Shown here piece after piece: positions 25,301 through 38,824 of a stretch of DNA of 64,000 nucleotides. A program made the position numbers and the translations under genes. The notes below the pieces were generated by a model. That model did no database searches, was not told the origin of the DNA, and saw nothing but the letters and a program-made list of their open reading frames with translations. The DNA comes from Xiphydria camelus (taxonomy: Eukaryota; Arthropoda; Insecta; Hymenoptera; Xiphydriidae), in NCBI GenBank assembly GCA_963678675.1, contig OY783198.1, positions 19,020,684-19,084,683 of the forward strand, given 5' to 3'. Within the stretch, counting starts at the first letter, position 1. Each line of letters begins with the position of its first letter.

Positions 25301-26524
25301 GAAGAAAAAATTGTCCGACGACGAAATATTAGAGAAGCTTAGAACAATCGTAAGCGTAGGCGATCCGAATAGAAAGTACACGAAAATGGAGAAAATAGGA
25401 CAAGGGTAAGAAACCTTACTCGTCTATTGTCAACCCTACTCGAATGCTGTAATCCTAATTACTCGTGGCTCGCTAAATTTTCTACAAGAAACTGATCTAA
25501 TTGACAAGTAAATAAATAATCGTTTCAGAGCTTCGGGCACCGTATACACGGCAATCGAAACTTCAACGGGAATGGAAGTTGCAATAAAACAAATGAACCT
25601 TTCGCAACAGCCAAAGAAAGAATTGATAATAAATGAAATATTAGTGATGCGAGAAAATAAACATCCAAACGTTGTGAACTATTTGGACAGTTACTTGGTA
25701 GAGGAGGAATTGTGGGTGGTGATGGAGTACCTACCCGGTGGAAGTTTAACAGACGTCGTGACGGAGACGTGCATGGACGAGGGTCAAATCGCGGCAGTTT
25801 GCCGGGAGGTCTTACAAGCACTAGAGTTTCTGCACTGCAATCAAGTGATACACAGGGATATCAAGTCGGATAATATACTATTAGGTTTGGACGGTGGAGT
25901 GAAGCTAACAGACTTTGGATTCTGTGCGCAAATCTCCCCCGAACAAAGTAAACGAACCACAATGGTTGGCACTCCATATTGGATGGCGCCGGAAGTAGTT
26001 ACGCGAAAACAATACGGTCCTAAGGTGAGTTGGGTGATGGTCACCGACGGTTGAAGATGATGAAGTCGAATGAGAGGAGATTGTCGTGTGACACAGAAAA
26101 CTAACATTTTATTGGAACAGGTTGACATATGGTCGCTGGGTATAATGGCTATTGAAATGATAGAAGGCGAACCGCCGTATTTAAACGAGAACCCTTTGAG
26201 AGCGCTCTATTTGATCGCGACCAACGGGAAACCGGATATTAAGGAAAAGGAGAAGTTGTCAGGCATCTTTCAAGACTTCTTGGATCAATGTTTGGAAGTG
26301 GAAGTCGAGAAACGATCGGCAGCCTCGGAGCTTTTAAAGGTATGTATTTTAACGATGTAAATATACCGTGTTTAAGACTTTAAGAGAACAACGTAAATAC
26401 AGAGTACGTCATATCGAATATGTTTTTATTTTTCTTCCAGCATCCTTTCTTGAAAATTGCGATGCCACTGGCTTCGTTGACGCCACTGATAATGGCGGCG
26501 AAGGAAGCAGCCAAAGGTCACTGA
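22313..26524 (+). CDS. Pak: p21-activated kinase, group I (Pak)
   Basis: This Ser/Thr kinase is activated by Cdc42/Rac-GTP and regulates actin, focal complexes and synapses. Nine exons join in frame: 22313-22368, 23204-23399, 24365-24533, 24622-24748, 24819-24936, 25125-25405, 25529-26024, 26121-26339 and 26441-26524 (581 residues). In order there are a proline-rich N-terminus (PPAPPVR, a likely Nck SH3 site), a basic stretch, the CRIB/PBD at about 62-85 with [10 protein letters not shown], and the autoinhibitory segment. A PIX-binding-like [15 protein letters not shown] follows at about 207-221. The kinase domain covers about 306-557. Catalytic features are intact: Lys336, HRDIKSDN with Asp426, DFG 444-446, and activation-loop Thr460 in [13 protein letters not shown]. 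The CRIB, inhibitory segment and PIX site place it with PAK1-3. Confidence 0.97.
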
Positions 26525-26654
26525 ACGCGTGAGGTCTGATATTCGACGATCGACATTAAAGAATTGCAGAACGGAAGAAGGCCTCGATGAGAACATGAAT
26601 CACCCTCCCAAAACGGTAACGGCACAATAATTCAATAATATATAATGATTAATT

Positions 26655-26660
26655 AATAAA
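26655..26660 (+). terminator. Polyadenylation signal AATAAA, candidate for Pak
   Basis: This AATAAA lies about 130 nt after the Pak stop codon. Longer 3' UTR forms using later signals are possible. Confidence 0.5.
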
Positions 26661-29600
26661 TAACATATATAGGTAATAGAGAGAGAGAGGAGAGAAGAGA
26701 GAGAAATAGATAGAACTCTTATCCGATACCACCCAGTATCGAGAACTGGATTCAAAGGTTTTTAAAGCGTTCGGTTCTCACATGTTGTGAGGATTTAATG
26801 TCAAATCGGTAAAATGGCGAATAATCTAACAACGGGAGTCGCACGTTTCGTGACCAGTCGACGATTGTTGATAGGAGCTATTGGCAGTGCATGTAAATGA
26901 AAACCGCGTATGCGTGTGTGTATACTGGTAATCGTCGTATTATTTTCGGGACGACGTTCAGGTTTTACGTAGGCGGAAGGTAATTGAATGGAAATAAATT
27001 GGATCAAAGCTCTTCTTACCAAGCGTCAATTGTCAACGGGACTCCGCAAGTATCTGTTCATTGTTTTCTAAAGATACGGGACTAGTATTATTGTCTCTAA
27101 TGTTAAAAAAAAACGAGTTAGCTACAAATACATATTACCAGTCTCTGAAAATTGAATCGGTATTCCGACGGGCGGACGCACGTATGGCGCTCGGCGAGAA
27201 AATTGACAAAATTTGCAAGTCGTCGTTCCACTCGTCAAGTAAATCGCGCGTGAACGCTCGATGTACCGTTTCAACTTCTGGACACTACGTATTAGTTTAC
27301 TTATAGCAGGAACCTTGTTAGAAAATATCGTAAGCAAACATAAAGTAATAGTATATACGCGTTCATAGGAAATACCTATTCTATTACATTATCATTGTTT
27401 TACGAGAAATTGTAGCAAGAAATGATCGGTCTTCAGGTCAGACTTATATTTTTCGAGCAAAGTTCAGGAAGCAGAGCGAAATGTTTTCCATTTTCATTTG
27501 TCATAAGCTTAGTCTATACATACGTAAAGATACATAGCTGCCTAGTGAACGTGTTTTGAATATTCGAAGAATTGATTGCACCCGTGGCGAATTGCGACGG
27601 CGTCGGAATATAATATGTTTTATTGCGTTAATTTTTTTAAACGATCTATCCACAGAACTTGTATTACGCAGACACCACATTTTTACAACGTGTCGGAGCA
27701 TGCATGTACATACCGAAAGACAGATTAAATTAATTTCGTGTCTAGCCAGTTAGGGATACCGTGATAATATTGGAAGTATAATTTGAAAGGGTGTGTGCAG
27801 GTTACTGCGAGCAGTGAAGTGAAAAGTTTAACGATCTTTATTTTGTTTGCGCAATCACCGAGGCACGTTAAAACATTGGGTTTCATTTCTAAACTGCGAG
27901 GTTTGTTCATGAAGAACGGCTTTCTACGAACGAATTTGTTCTGGTTGCGCGTGCTCTCGTCATTGCAGCACAGATGCAATTGTTCTTAACGTGCCTTGTG
28001 GAGATTAAACGGACGATCGATGAAATTTTAAAGACAAGGTCCGAACGTAGAAGCATTTTGTGACACTATAAAGTGCCTGTCATGTCATACTTAGAGACAC
28101 GTGTATAATCTGCGCGAGATATAACTTATGATCTTGAACCACCGTTAAGATGTAACACTTGATTTAGGACCATCAGAAGCAAACGCATAAAATTATTACG
28201 TTAAAATAATCATACGGTGCAAGGTTTCCGGATGAACGTATCGAATAATTCGAATATATAGCCGCTATATGTCTTTTCTACACGTACTATATTTTGGAAA
28301 TGTCGAATTATCATTCAGGGAACCTTGACGTTTAGTTTAGGGAGTTTAGATTTTTAGATTGTCTTTCTTTTTTTATTTTCTCTTTTTACGTCTAGAACTT
28401 TTGCGTACTCGTAAACTAAAGGTAAAAAAGAAGAATGTGAGAATAGGTATATGATAGTTATCCAGGAAGAAAATGAACAATACACCTATATTGCATACGA
28501 AATGAAAAAGCAAATGCGTATATTATTTCGCAAAGAGAAAAAGCGTATATCACATTTAATTAATTGTCATCATTTTTTTAGATTCATTGCAAAGCCTGAT
28601 TAGTTTTTTATGGTTAACAATAACGTCTAATTAAACTTAACAAAGCAAAAGGGCTCAATTTGTATAAGGCTTGAGTTTTAGTTTGATTTGGAGCAGATTG
28701 CGGAGCACTAAAAGCGTGTGTATGTGTATACTTCTATATAGCAAGTCAGGGATTATGTAATACATTAGTGCTCGATTCCAAATCTCAGTATTTTGCAAGA
28801 GACAGAACTCTCGCGTCACTTACCTTCGATACCTCTTCCAAATGAATCTAAAACATCAAGCAGCATTAGAAACATAGCGAGAAACTAATTATGCACGTTT
28901 AGTATTAGTAACAATATTATTGCGTAAAGAGGAGACAGTCGATCAGGGGCAACTAACTAAAAGCGTTAAGGAAGAAAGTCGGGCTACAGGAGATCCTGCA
29001 TTTTCACGAATATTTCCGCTTGAATTACCTAAACTGTTTATTTTACGTCGCTCTAACAAAAGCTTTACGTACATTTCAACCATATGCAGCTACTGATAGG
29101 ATTAACTTTGTTTCAATTCGTTAATCGCGGTGCATGGATGTGGACACGAGTCTGACCCCGATTTCGAATGCAGAATCGAAAGGAGCAAACTTTAGAATTT
29201 CAGAGATTTCGATTGGTAAGAATTTTAGTGCAGCACCGGGCAGCACTAAAAACAATTTTAAGTGAAAAAATTGTGTTATCAACGTGCCTCGATATGCTCT
29301 TATTTTTTTTATCCAGTCGAAAACGATGTGACAGTTTTACAATTTCTGTACAATCAAACAACATACTTCTCGAATGCTGAATTTTTTGGCACGTCGCGTC
29401 ATACGAACAAAAGTACAAATACTGTACCAAAATATGCCTTACTGTAATGTGATTATGCAAAACTCAGAGATGCGAAGGAGATATTTTATTATCTTTGATG
29501 TATCGATATTTACATTACGAAACACGCAGAGAGCAACGTTTTCGAAACGTATTCCGTGATTACCGAGACAGCAAATTACTGAAATCTAGAAAGGTTTAAG

Positions 29601-29696
29601 ACTAGTTCCGCATCCGCACCTCGATTATTGATCAAAATGCATTTAGATATCCATATAAGAAAGGTATTATCATTTTGCAAGTGCGAGATGGGTTCC

Positions 29697-29757
29697 TATT
29701 GACGACGAACAGTGGAGGGAGGGAGAGAGAGAGAGAGAGAAAGAGAGAAAGAAAGAG
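29697..29757. repeat. GA-rich simple repeat
   Basis: GGGAGGGAGAGAGAGAGAG passes into GAAAGAGAGAAAGAAAGAG. Imperfect purine repeat in non-coding DNA. Confidence 0.85.
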
Positions 29758-31177
29758 TATATCCACGTTTTTTGGTTGTTACTTCTTGATGTTTTTGAAA
29801 ATGCTTCGAGATCTCGTTAAGGAAGAGCCAGGCCTAGCGATGAAGCAACTATTTTATTCGAGCATTCAATTTATCCGACCTCAAATGAAAGTCCATGATT
29901 TTCATATTGACTAGATTTTCTAACTGTCGGAAATTTTCGTCATGTATAACGACGTTCGAGAAAGAACATGGTTTCTCAGGAAAACTAGTGTTTTCTTCAA
30001 TTAACGAAAATGAATTTCACCGTGAAAAAAGGAAGTGACAGCAAATTAACACTGAATTTATTATTGTAAAGATAATGCCTAGAGTTTTGCGCGTATACTA
30101 TATTGTAACTCCTTTCAGTTTGTTTTGAAATGTTATAATATAAGGAAGCATTTTATAACAAAATATTGAACATTGCGCTTTCTCATTATCCATTATTCAC
30201 AAACTGCAATACTGAACGATTTATCGATGTTTACATTTCACCTGTTACCTGTTATCCCCGAATTTGACTTCCTCTCATAATTGTATCCTTCCTAGATATC
30301 TTTCACGAGGAACATTTCTGTAAATGTAGGAACGATGTGGGACTTAACATGTGAGTAATTGCAGGAAAGACGTGGGACGATTAATAATATATCAAGTCTT
30401 TTCGTAAATTTATTTTTAATTAATTTTTGTTTGGTACAGCGCATGGTATTCTTCAATAACCATAAATGTTATTCGCTCATTAAAAGGTCAATAAGTTATA
30501 TTTATTTACATATTATGGCGTCATAAAACAATTGAAAAAATAATAGGACTCTAATCTTCACAAAGTTTAAATCCTTTAAATATTCATTTTGCTTAAGAGT
30601 TATTATTATGTATTTGAAATATCAAATTTTTCGTTTAAATTCTCCACGCGTCTAACTACTTAACGTCTACAATGAGGCCCAATAGTTGCATACAGCTTAG
30701 TGAGTAAAAAAGATGATTGTTCAAAGTTGGAATAAATGCCGAATGGCTCTGACCATTGACTTTGTACAACAAATATCACGCAAGCGGCTTAATATCAGAG
30801 TAAATTAAGATATTGTGAGGCGGTAATGGAGCAATATAAGTTAGTCCCACACTTTTTTCACTTGTAATGGTTCAAAGCGTCATTCAAACATTATGGTGTT
30901 CTTATCTCAAAGTATATATGTATACCTACCAAAGCGGAGAACTGAGCTCCTTTATCAATCTTTTTTATACTACATTACATACAGAACTTTTTTCTCGTCC
31001 CTCAATGTTTTACGTCCATAAAGAATATCGGTCGGACGTAATGAAATTCACAAGATAACTTTTAACGCGTAACAGTTATAGGAAAGTAATCGGTAAGATT
31101 AGCAAATCCAATACTGAGGGCGTTATTTGTAGAACAGTTCTTACCTACGTTCAGTCGGAGTCAAATACTGTACAAAT

Positions 31178-31183
31178 TTTATT
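31178..31183 (-). terminator. Polyadenylation signal AATAAA for MsrB
   Basis: AATAAA on the minus strand lies 130 nt after the MsrB stop codon, a typical distance for a short 3' UTR. Confidence 0.6.
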
Positions 31184-31312
31184 TTAGTCTCTTCTCGTCG
31201 TTCTACAAGTTCCGCGTCTTAGGTCCTCGTGAAATCCTACGTATCATATTACCCAATGTACTGTCGTTGAAAATGCATCCTGAACGTATCACAATTCTTC
31301 TCGAGAAAGTGA

Positions 31313-33962
31313 TTACGTGCTTGACTTCTTCTCTTCCCCCGCCTCGTGGAAGCTTATGGAGGCCGAGTTGATGCAAAATCGTTTTCGCGTCGGCTTCGGT
31401 CCATCATTGAACACATGTCCCAAGTGAGCGCCGCATTTCGAACAGGTCACCTCGGTCCGCACCATATCTGGGTTTGCGATCAGCAATAGTAGGTTGCCAC
31501 CAACTGTGCTCGTTGTGTGCCGACGCGGTTTTCATTTTCGGTGGTGAGAGTGAAGTGGTAGCGGAGCGGTAAGGAGGCAAAGGAAAGACACAAGAATAGA
31601 GTGTGATTAAAAGTAGACCAACACCAATCTACGTTTGAAATTTCTAGTGGGAGTAGCAGAAATCTAAATCCGAAAGTTTGAAAGATAACGGCTCAAACTA
31701 CAGCAGTGAAATTGATAAGCCATGGAAGACCGTAGATTCTCTCAATCGGAATTTTAACGCAAACTAGATTGCTTTTGTGATCATTTCTTCGCGTAATGAA
31801 GAACACAAAATTTTAAATATAAAAACTGAAAGTACCTAATAATTATTATATTTATCTAATAATCAATGCACTCCGTTTTAATAAGCAAATATTAAAGAAT
31901 TATTCTCGAGAAAACCAGAATTAACAACTCAGAACAAATTGCGCGTGTTAACTGCTACATTTTTTAAAATGTAAGGCAGCGAGGAGTGTGTTATCGCATT
32001 TTATATATTTACATAACTACATTACTTTGCTATATGTACAGCACATCATTTTAGTTTTTATACTAAAACTGATGTAAGTCTATCACAATCACACTCTAAG
32101 CGTTGGCATGCGGGATATGGGGTCTTAGGAAAGTTTGTGCAGGTATTATCGTTCTCTATCCATGGGGAATTGTCTACGGATGTAGGCGACGATTTTACAT
32201 GTATGTAGTACCTTGAGAGAAGATCGAAATGCTTCTGCATTGTCCGTTAAGTTTAAGGTGGGGCACGGGTCGAATAACGATTACATTGCAAAAGTATTAT
32301 TGTGAATACCTCTAGTATAGTATTGTATGCTATTGTTTCGTACATCAAAGAATTGCTTGCTTAACGAATAAGTATAACTTGCAAACGTTTGCATTCTACA
32401 GTACCTTGATACTACGGAATTTTCAGTTTGATCAATATAAGCGACAAATCTATTTCGTATTTAATAGAAAGACAAGAAGATACAGCGCTGCTCCAGTTCT
32501 GAACCCAAACATACCGAAATATATTCAACCCTGGAGTAGTATCTTCAATCGCAATTGTCTCTTTACTTTCAAACTTCTGGTTTACATTGGTATAATAACT
32601 TTTTGAAGGACTGTACTCTCTTTCAGCTACCAAAAGTAAAAAAAGTACCGCCATGCATTCAACGTTCATGAATTGCAAAATAACTGAAACTGAGAATACT
32701 ATCTCAGATTTCAATATTTTTCTCAGTATTTGAATTTGAAATTAGAGCGGAACCAGGCTTAAGAGGTGATTTGTTTTAGGAATTTCAAGGAAGGCGTTCT
32801 AAAGGTATTATAGAAAGTTAAAAGTAAAATCGGAATATATACACAGGTAAAAGACAAATGATGTAAGATATTTTATTACAATTTTAAAATAGAATTGCAA
32901 TACCTTTTTAGGAAGAATTACAATCGCCAATGAAAATTAAAAGCTTTTATCTGTATACATTCCAACGAATAATAGAAAATATGAGTTATGTAGTAAAGTA
33001 AAGAGTTAAATCATCAAAGATGAGCAAATATATAGACTTACCACTGGACGTATCTTTGGTCAGCTTGATTCGACCCTGATCTAAAACCTCATTGAACGCG
33101 GGCCAGCCACACCCACTGTCGTATTTCGTGTCTGAGGAAAATAATTCCTGGTCGCACACGATGCAGGTATAAGTTCCCTTGGCGTAGAACTTGTTATAAG
33201 ACCCTGAGAATGGTCTGAAAGGGGGAACAAAGCCTAAAAAATCCTAGTCAAAGAATAGAATCTTTAGGAAGAGGGATTTAAAGGTAAGTGTGTTTATAGT
33301 GTATTTTTGAACTACTTGGCCATGATCCACGTTCGAGTGGATACATGCACTTGAAAAAGTTATTTCTGTCACGCGTCGCCCGACTTGGAATCTTTTTATT
33401 CCGTACTCTAGGCTCATGGTGGACCCAATTTTATATTAATAGCATCGACTGATGAATGAACGATACTTAAATTTGCCACTTTAACGTCACAAAATTTACA
33501 TTTACAATATGGCTCATGAATGGTTGGGTAGTCTTCCTGTAGTGTGACTTGCATAAATGATAAGAATGGCCCTCGTTGCGCATACTAAGCTGTCTCAATA
33601 GTCCGAGCGTCAAATGAAATAACGGGTTTATTTTTGGTGCGTTCTTCATCCACACAGGAATGCGGTCAAAAATATTTCTGTCCTTACCGTCATTTTTCCC
33701 TTGTTTCACTATATATTAATACCTTTCGACGACGCAATTCCCACCGTCCGTCATGCCCATCGTTGCAAAATCGTGAACCAGAAACGAAAATAGCTCGATA
33801 TCGCGCTATCGCAAGGCCAGCGCTACCGATAGTTTAAACAATAGGTATCGAAACGGAGCGCGAGTCCCACTGTTACCTTTCTGTGCCCTTTTCTTGCGTC
33901 ACGTGCCACTGGAGTGGAGTGAGTCTCTTCCGTAATTCTTCCTTGTCAACTTCGGATGTCAT
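31313..33962 (-). CDS. MsrB: Peptide methionine-(R)-S-oxide reductase (MsrB)
   Basis: It reduces methionine-R-sulfoxide in proteins back to methionine, using thioredoxin. Three exons join in frame: 33962-33877, 33214-33042 and 31503-31313, giving 149 residues, a normal cytosolic size. Family features are the N-terminal [14 protein letters not shown] and the paired CxxC zinc sites (C46/C49 in CIVC, C107/C110 in CSKC). GCGWPAF at 63-69 contains C64, a possible resolving cysteine. RFCINSAS at 128-135 carries the catalytic Cys130; this is a cysteine form, not a selenocysteine form. The chosen ATG starts [10 protein letters not shown]. The frame stays open upstream to 34097, so an N-terminally extended form cannot be excluded. 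It is divergent from ebi. Confidence 0.95.
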
Positions 33963-35282
33963 TTTTCTGAGATGATCTTTGAAAGAAAAACTAAAATAAG
34001 CGCACTCTCTCTCTCTCTCTCCGCGCTGGTAAAAAATGATCTGATGCCGCGTCGCGTGTTCCGCAGTAACCGTGCCGCCCACACTACCGACCGCCACCCC
34101 ACTTCTGCGGCATGCCTATCATGTCCCGTGGTAGTGTACCTATGCTATGCTCCGCGTTTTTTACGTCGGGAATAGTATCTTACGATATAACTGCATTTAG
34201 AGCCTATTGATCGTATAAAAAACTTCTTCGTTGAAACTGAAAGGTTCGTTCTACACCTAAGTTATTCTTGAATTCGCCCCCAGCGTTATTTAAACGGTAC
34301 TGTAGATATCTACATTCTGCATTGATGGTACTGCATTCTGCATTAGTTTGCGTACATAAATTCTGCAAATATCGCAAGATGTCGTAGCATCGAAACACCG
34401 CCAGTGTCAAAAAAGGGAAAGAATGCACCTTATCGATTTGAAAGAAAGCATTAGAATTATTATTTCTTTTGCTTTCTTCCACCTAAATATGCACTTCTAC
34501 ATCTCCGCCAGATCGAATATAGAAAGTGTAGGTATACAAAAATGTAGCCACACTCGTAAGAAAACAGTAAGGCACGTCACTTCCTTCGACATGTTTAAAA
34601 AAAGAAGCATAAAAATGTTTACAGCGAAGAGGCGAATTATTCTGTATTGAAATTGAAATTACAATTTTTAACAGGCATACCAACGTTTCAAATTCCTCGT
34701 GTTTACGGAGGCTCGAGAAAGAATAACATTTTCAACAACCTCCCAAATTCGCATTTCGGAGCAAATATGCCTATCACGATCCCCCTTACAAGAATTTCCC
34801 TTATAAGAATTTCTACTCTTTGTTAGTAATAAATAACAAAGACGTGTTATTTCGACTTTCGAACACTTGCATTACGTAAATCGTCGAAATAAGTACACCG
34901 CACTCACCGATTTGGACCACGGATCGAGTAGCGAGCCGAAGATTCAGATGAGAAACACATAGTTTTGGTAATTTTCGAGATATAACGTTCATTTTTATGA
35001 TGCGACTGAAAATTTCACTTGGATTGTATTACTACTTCGATACCGTGGAAATAAATTAGAACATTTTTTGCACACTAGCACTTCCTGCAAGTACTTCTGG
35101 AAGCAGGTACTTCCGAGTGTCTCTTCAACCAACGGGTATATCCAGTGTAACTGTTGTCTTTTTTCCCCTCCTAACGCGGCAAATTGCGGCGTCCGACGTG
35201 GCTTTACACAATTTTGCGAATAGCAACGCGAAATAGTTATGCAATGAATATGTTGTGCTAGTCATCAAAGTGTCCAGGAACC
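33963..35282. other. Divergent MsrB/ebi intergenic region
   Basis: About 1.3 kb between opposite start codons must contain both promoters. A short CT microsatellite lies at about 34004-34020, just upstream of the MsrB start. A small direct repeat of ACTGCATTCTGCATT-type sequence lies near 34315-34345. No exon is supported. Confidence 0.5.
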
Positions 35283-38200
35283 ATGAGCTTCTCCAGCGAT
35301 GAAGTCAACTTCTTAGTGTACCGATATCTCCAGGAATCCGGTATGATTCTTATGCACTTTCCATAATATAACCTCACAAAGCCCTCACTTCTGTCGAATA
35401 TCTTGGGAATTAAACTTACATCTCTTCAGATACGTTCGCTGACGCTAAACAATATTTCTGCATTATCGTCAGAAAGCGAGTGATTTTCCAATATTGTTTT
35501 ATATGCGATCGAAAACATCGAATCTCGCTTAGGGTTATAACCTCATTAGTTTACAAATATCGGAGCCATCGCGTGTAATAACGGGATTTATATTATTGCT
35601 GCTATTTTAATAATATCTCGAGAATTCTTCTACATACAACTTTTTGTATTAAATGGAAGCAATGAAGCTTAAATGTTATTCGTCGAAATTAATAAAATCT
35701 TATACTTTTGACGCGTTTCTTAAAAGTGGAGTTAATTGATATTTCAAAAAAGCGGCATATTTTTTTAACTGCAAACAATATCGATGCAGACTTTCAGTTT
35801 TACCTTTACCTCTCTTTACAGGCTTCCAGCACTCTGCATATACATTCGGTATAGAGTCGCATATATCTCAAAGCAATATAAATGGAGCTTTGGTTCCTCC
35901 AGCCGCTTTACTATCCATCCTTCAAAAAGGTCTACAGTATACAGAAGCGGAAATATCAATCGGCGAAGATGGCACAGTACAGCGAATGGTCGAATCCCTG
36001 TCTCTCATCGACGCCGTTATGCCAGACGTTGTTGCATCGCGACAAAATCAGCAGAATCAGCAGAAGCAACAGGTGAAAACTGAAGCTCAAGACACTAATG
36101 GAGAAGAAGGTAATTTCAACCCTTTTATACAATTGTCATTCTCATACTCCTGGTACACCCTGGTTCAGAAGACACTTGACGATTTTTCTGGACCTCCTTA
36201 ATAAACCAGGTAGAACAATGGACCGCCAGCTCGTTTTCGGACGTCTTGTAATTCAGGATTTTCCGCTAAGACGGTCTCATCGCGACTAGACGAATAGATT
36301 TAATTGTTTTCTCATTAAATGTATTTTTAAAACGTCGCGGTGTAGTCCGAGATAGCGAAGTAAAGTCCTGAAATTGACCAGCAAAACGCCCGCTCACAAG
36401 GGGCATACATAACAGACTAAATTTAGCAACAAAAGAAGAAAAGTTCATTCTTAGGCACAATTTTTTTATATGACAGAAATGAATGCTGCCTTATTTAAAA
36501 TAAATTAGTCAGTAATATTCGCGCTCAGCTTAGGAATTACAATTCCAATCAATTGTGCATGCGGTATATCAGAAGACAACAAGTCAGAGTTTTGTTCCTT
36601 ATTCCTTATATTTTTTTACTACATGACAGATTTTACGCGTTACATATTGTAGATAATGATTGAACACTAAGTATCAAATATAAAGGATTATTTACATGAT
36701 AAAATCCCTTAAAATGCCATGAGTTACACATTCCCATGATAAGTAACGTTTAAAGTCCTGCGTATACACCCTTCCTTGCATCTCAGCGCCTACTCGCGAA
36801 AGTGAGTACGGGCGAGTCTTTAAACCGTTTACAAGGACTCTAAACACAATAGCTTACCAAAGGACACTTTGAGGGAATAATCTGTATTTCAACAGTTGTC
36901 ACGTCAAATGTGGGTGTGGGTGCAAGTGAAAGAGGAGGCGATAGGTCAGAGATGGAGGTAGACGAGCAGCAGCAAGGTACTGGAACGGGTACCAATGCGA
37001 GCGCCGTCGAGATTCCAGCGAGTAAAGCTACCGTATTGCGCGGTCACGAATCCGAGGTGTTCATATGTGCTTGGAATCCGACTACCGATCTATTAGCATC
37101 CGGTTCCGGCGATAGCACGGCTCGAATATGGGATATGTCGGATAACTCGCAGGCCCCTAATCAACTCGTCCTCCGTCACTGCATTCAAAAGGGGGGCACC
37201 GAAGTCCCGAGTAACAAAGATGTCACTTCGTTAGATTGGAATGTACGTAAGAACAGTTTCGTTATCGCCTCTCGTAAATTGAGGGTGTATTTCCCTCATG
37301 AGAGTATCATGCAATTTTCAGTGCGACGGAACATTGTTAGCGACTGGTAGCTATGATGGTTACGCAAGAATTTGGACAATGGACGGCCTGTTGGCTTCTA
37401 CCCTGGGCCAGCATAAAGGACCGATCTTCGCCTTGAAGTGGAACAAGCGGGGAAATTACATTCTCAGCGCGGGTGTTGACAAGACCACGATTATCTGGGA
37501 CGCCGCGAGCGGGCAGTGCACCCAGCAATTCAGTTTTCACTGTGCACCCGCCCTGGATGTGGACTGGCAGTCGAACACTTCGTTCGCTAGCTGTTCCACG
37601 GACCAATGCATTCACGTGTGCAAACTCAACGTCGATAAGCCCGTCAAAAGTTTTCAGGGGCACACGGTACGCAGAACGCAGACTTGAAGCGCTTCACCGA
37701 TTGCGACGGTATAACGGTGGTATATCATCTTTTTCTCTTTCAAAATTCGCAGAACGAGGTCAACGCGATAAAGTGGGATCCCCAGGGCAATTTACTGGCT
37801 AGCTGCTCGGACGATATGAGCTTGAAGATCTGGTCGATGAAACAGGACACCTGGGTGCACGATCTCCAGGCTCACAGCAAAGAGATATACACGATTAAAT
37901 GGTCGCCAACCGGACCGTGCACTCACAATCCAAACATGAATTTGACTTTAGCGAGCGCGTCGTTCGATTCCACCGTGAGACTGTGGGACGTTGATAGGGG
38001 CGCGTGCATACACACCCTCACCAAGCACACCGAGCCAGTATACAGCGTAGCGTTCAGTCCCGACGGCAAGTTCCTTGCCAGTGGAAGCTTCGACAAGTGC
38101 GTTCACATTTGGTCCACGCAGGTGAGTAACGTACACGCGGATCGAGTAGTTCGTTTTTTCGCGGCAGAAAGACTAAGAAGGATATTATTTAAATTTGCAG

Positions 38201-38332
38201 AGCGGACAGTTGGTACACAGCTACAAGGGAACAGGTGGAATCTTCGAAGTCTGTTGGAACAGCCGGGGTGACAAAGTTGGAGCTTCCGCTTCGGACGGCA
38301 GCGTATTCGTTTTGGACCTCCGTAAACTGTGA
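35283..38332 (+). CDS. ebi: F-box-like/WD40 repeat protein ebi (TBL1/TBLR1 orthologue)
   Basis: This is a subunit of the SMRTER/NCoR-HDAC3 co-repressor complex. In flies it acts downstream of EGFR and Notch and promotes proteasomal exchange of co-regulators in the nucleus. Six exons join in frame: 35283-35340, 35822-36109, 36896-37242, 37322-37666, 37753-38121 and 38201-38332 (512 residues, close to human TBLR1). The LisH domain is at about 4-36 ([15 protein letters not shown]), followed by the F-box-like region ([18 protein letters not shown]). A Q-rich acidic linker with [10 protein letters not shown] comes next, then WD40 repeats from about 160 to the end, with [16 protein letters not shown] and DSTVRLWDV blades. 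The intron at 37243-37321 is only 79 nt. No residue appears missing. Confidence 0.97.
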
Positions 38333-38818
38333 TTTACTCCGACGTCAGCCTAGGAAGGCTGCATTGTTTTTTTATTCGTTCCATGATCACCAAATAGCTT
38401 TCGACGTATCGTCATATTTTCTACAGTTCCCTCGCATTGTCTTTCGTCATTGAGAAACCACGAAGCACCGTGTTTCTCACCTACTCGTATCGTTCTCTCA
38501 TTCGTTCCCCTCACCGTTCAATCTAGGTAACCCGGACTGGACCTGCCTTCCGATGCAAATACGAATTCCCCGCGGGTCGTGTTTTCCACCCTTCCTCCTT
38601 CACCGTTTCGAATAATTCCGCAACCGAATAGTGTGTGTACATTAATTATATTTTCCACGGATGAATTGTACATTGTAAATCCGATCGACACGTTCTGTAT
38701 TTGCTGAGGATGGCAGAATATTATGTTGTCATTCGCAAGAATGTGAATGGCGTACATGTTATTGTAATTGTAATAACTATTAGTATTATATATATATACA
38801 CATCAACGATCAGTAAGA

Positions 38819-38824
38819 AATAAA
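38819..38824 (+). terminator. Polyadenylation signal AATAAA for ebi
   Basis: AATAAA occurs about 490 nt after the ebi stop, followed by a T-rich tract. Confidence 0.6.

Larger units (their letters stand above)
26525..31177. other. Pak 3' region and intergenic DNA without a supported gene
   Basis: AT-rich DNA with only short open frames. The first 2-3 kb could be a long Pak 3' UTR. A GA-rich repeat lies at about 29697-29757. No exon with both a plausible acceptor and donor was identified, and the MITE families of the flanks were not seen here. Confidence 0.5.

Noticed and set aside
30310..30860. Possible inverted repeat (GTGGGACTTAACAT / GTTAGTCCCAC)
   Set aside because: Only about a dozen matching bases with no further arm pairing; probably coincidence.
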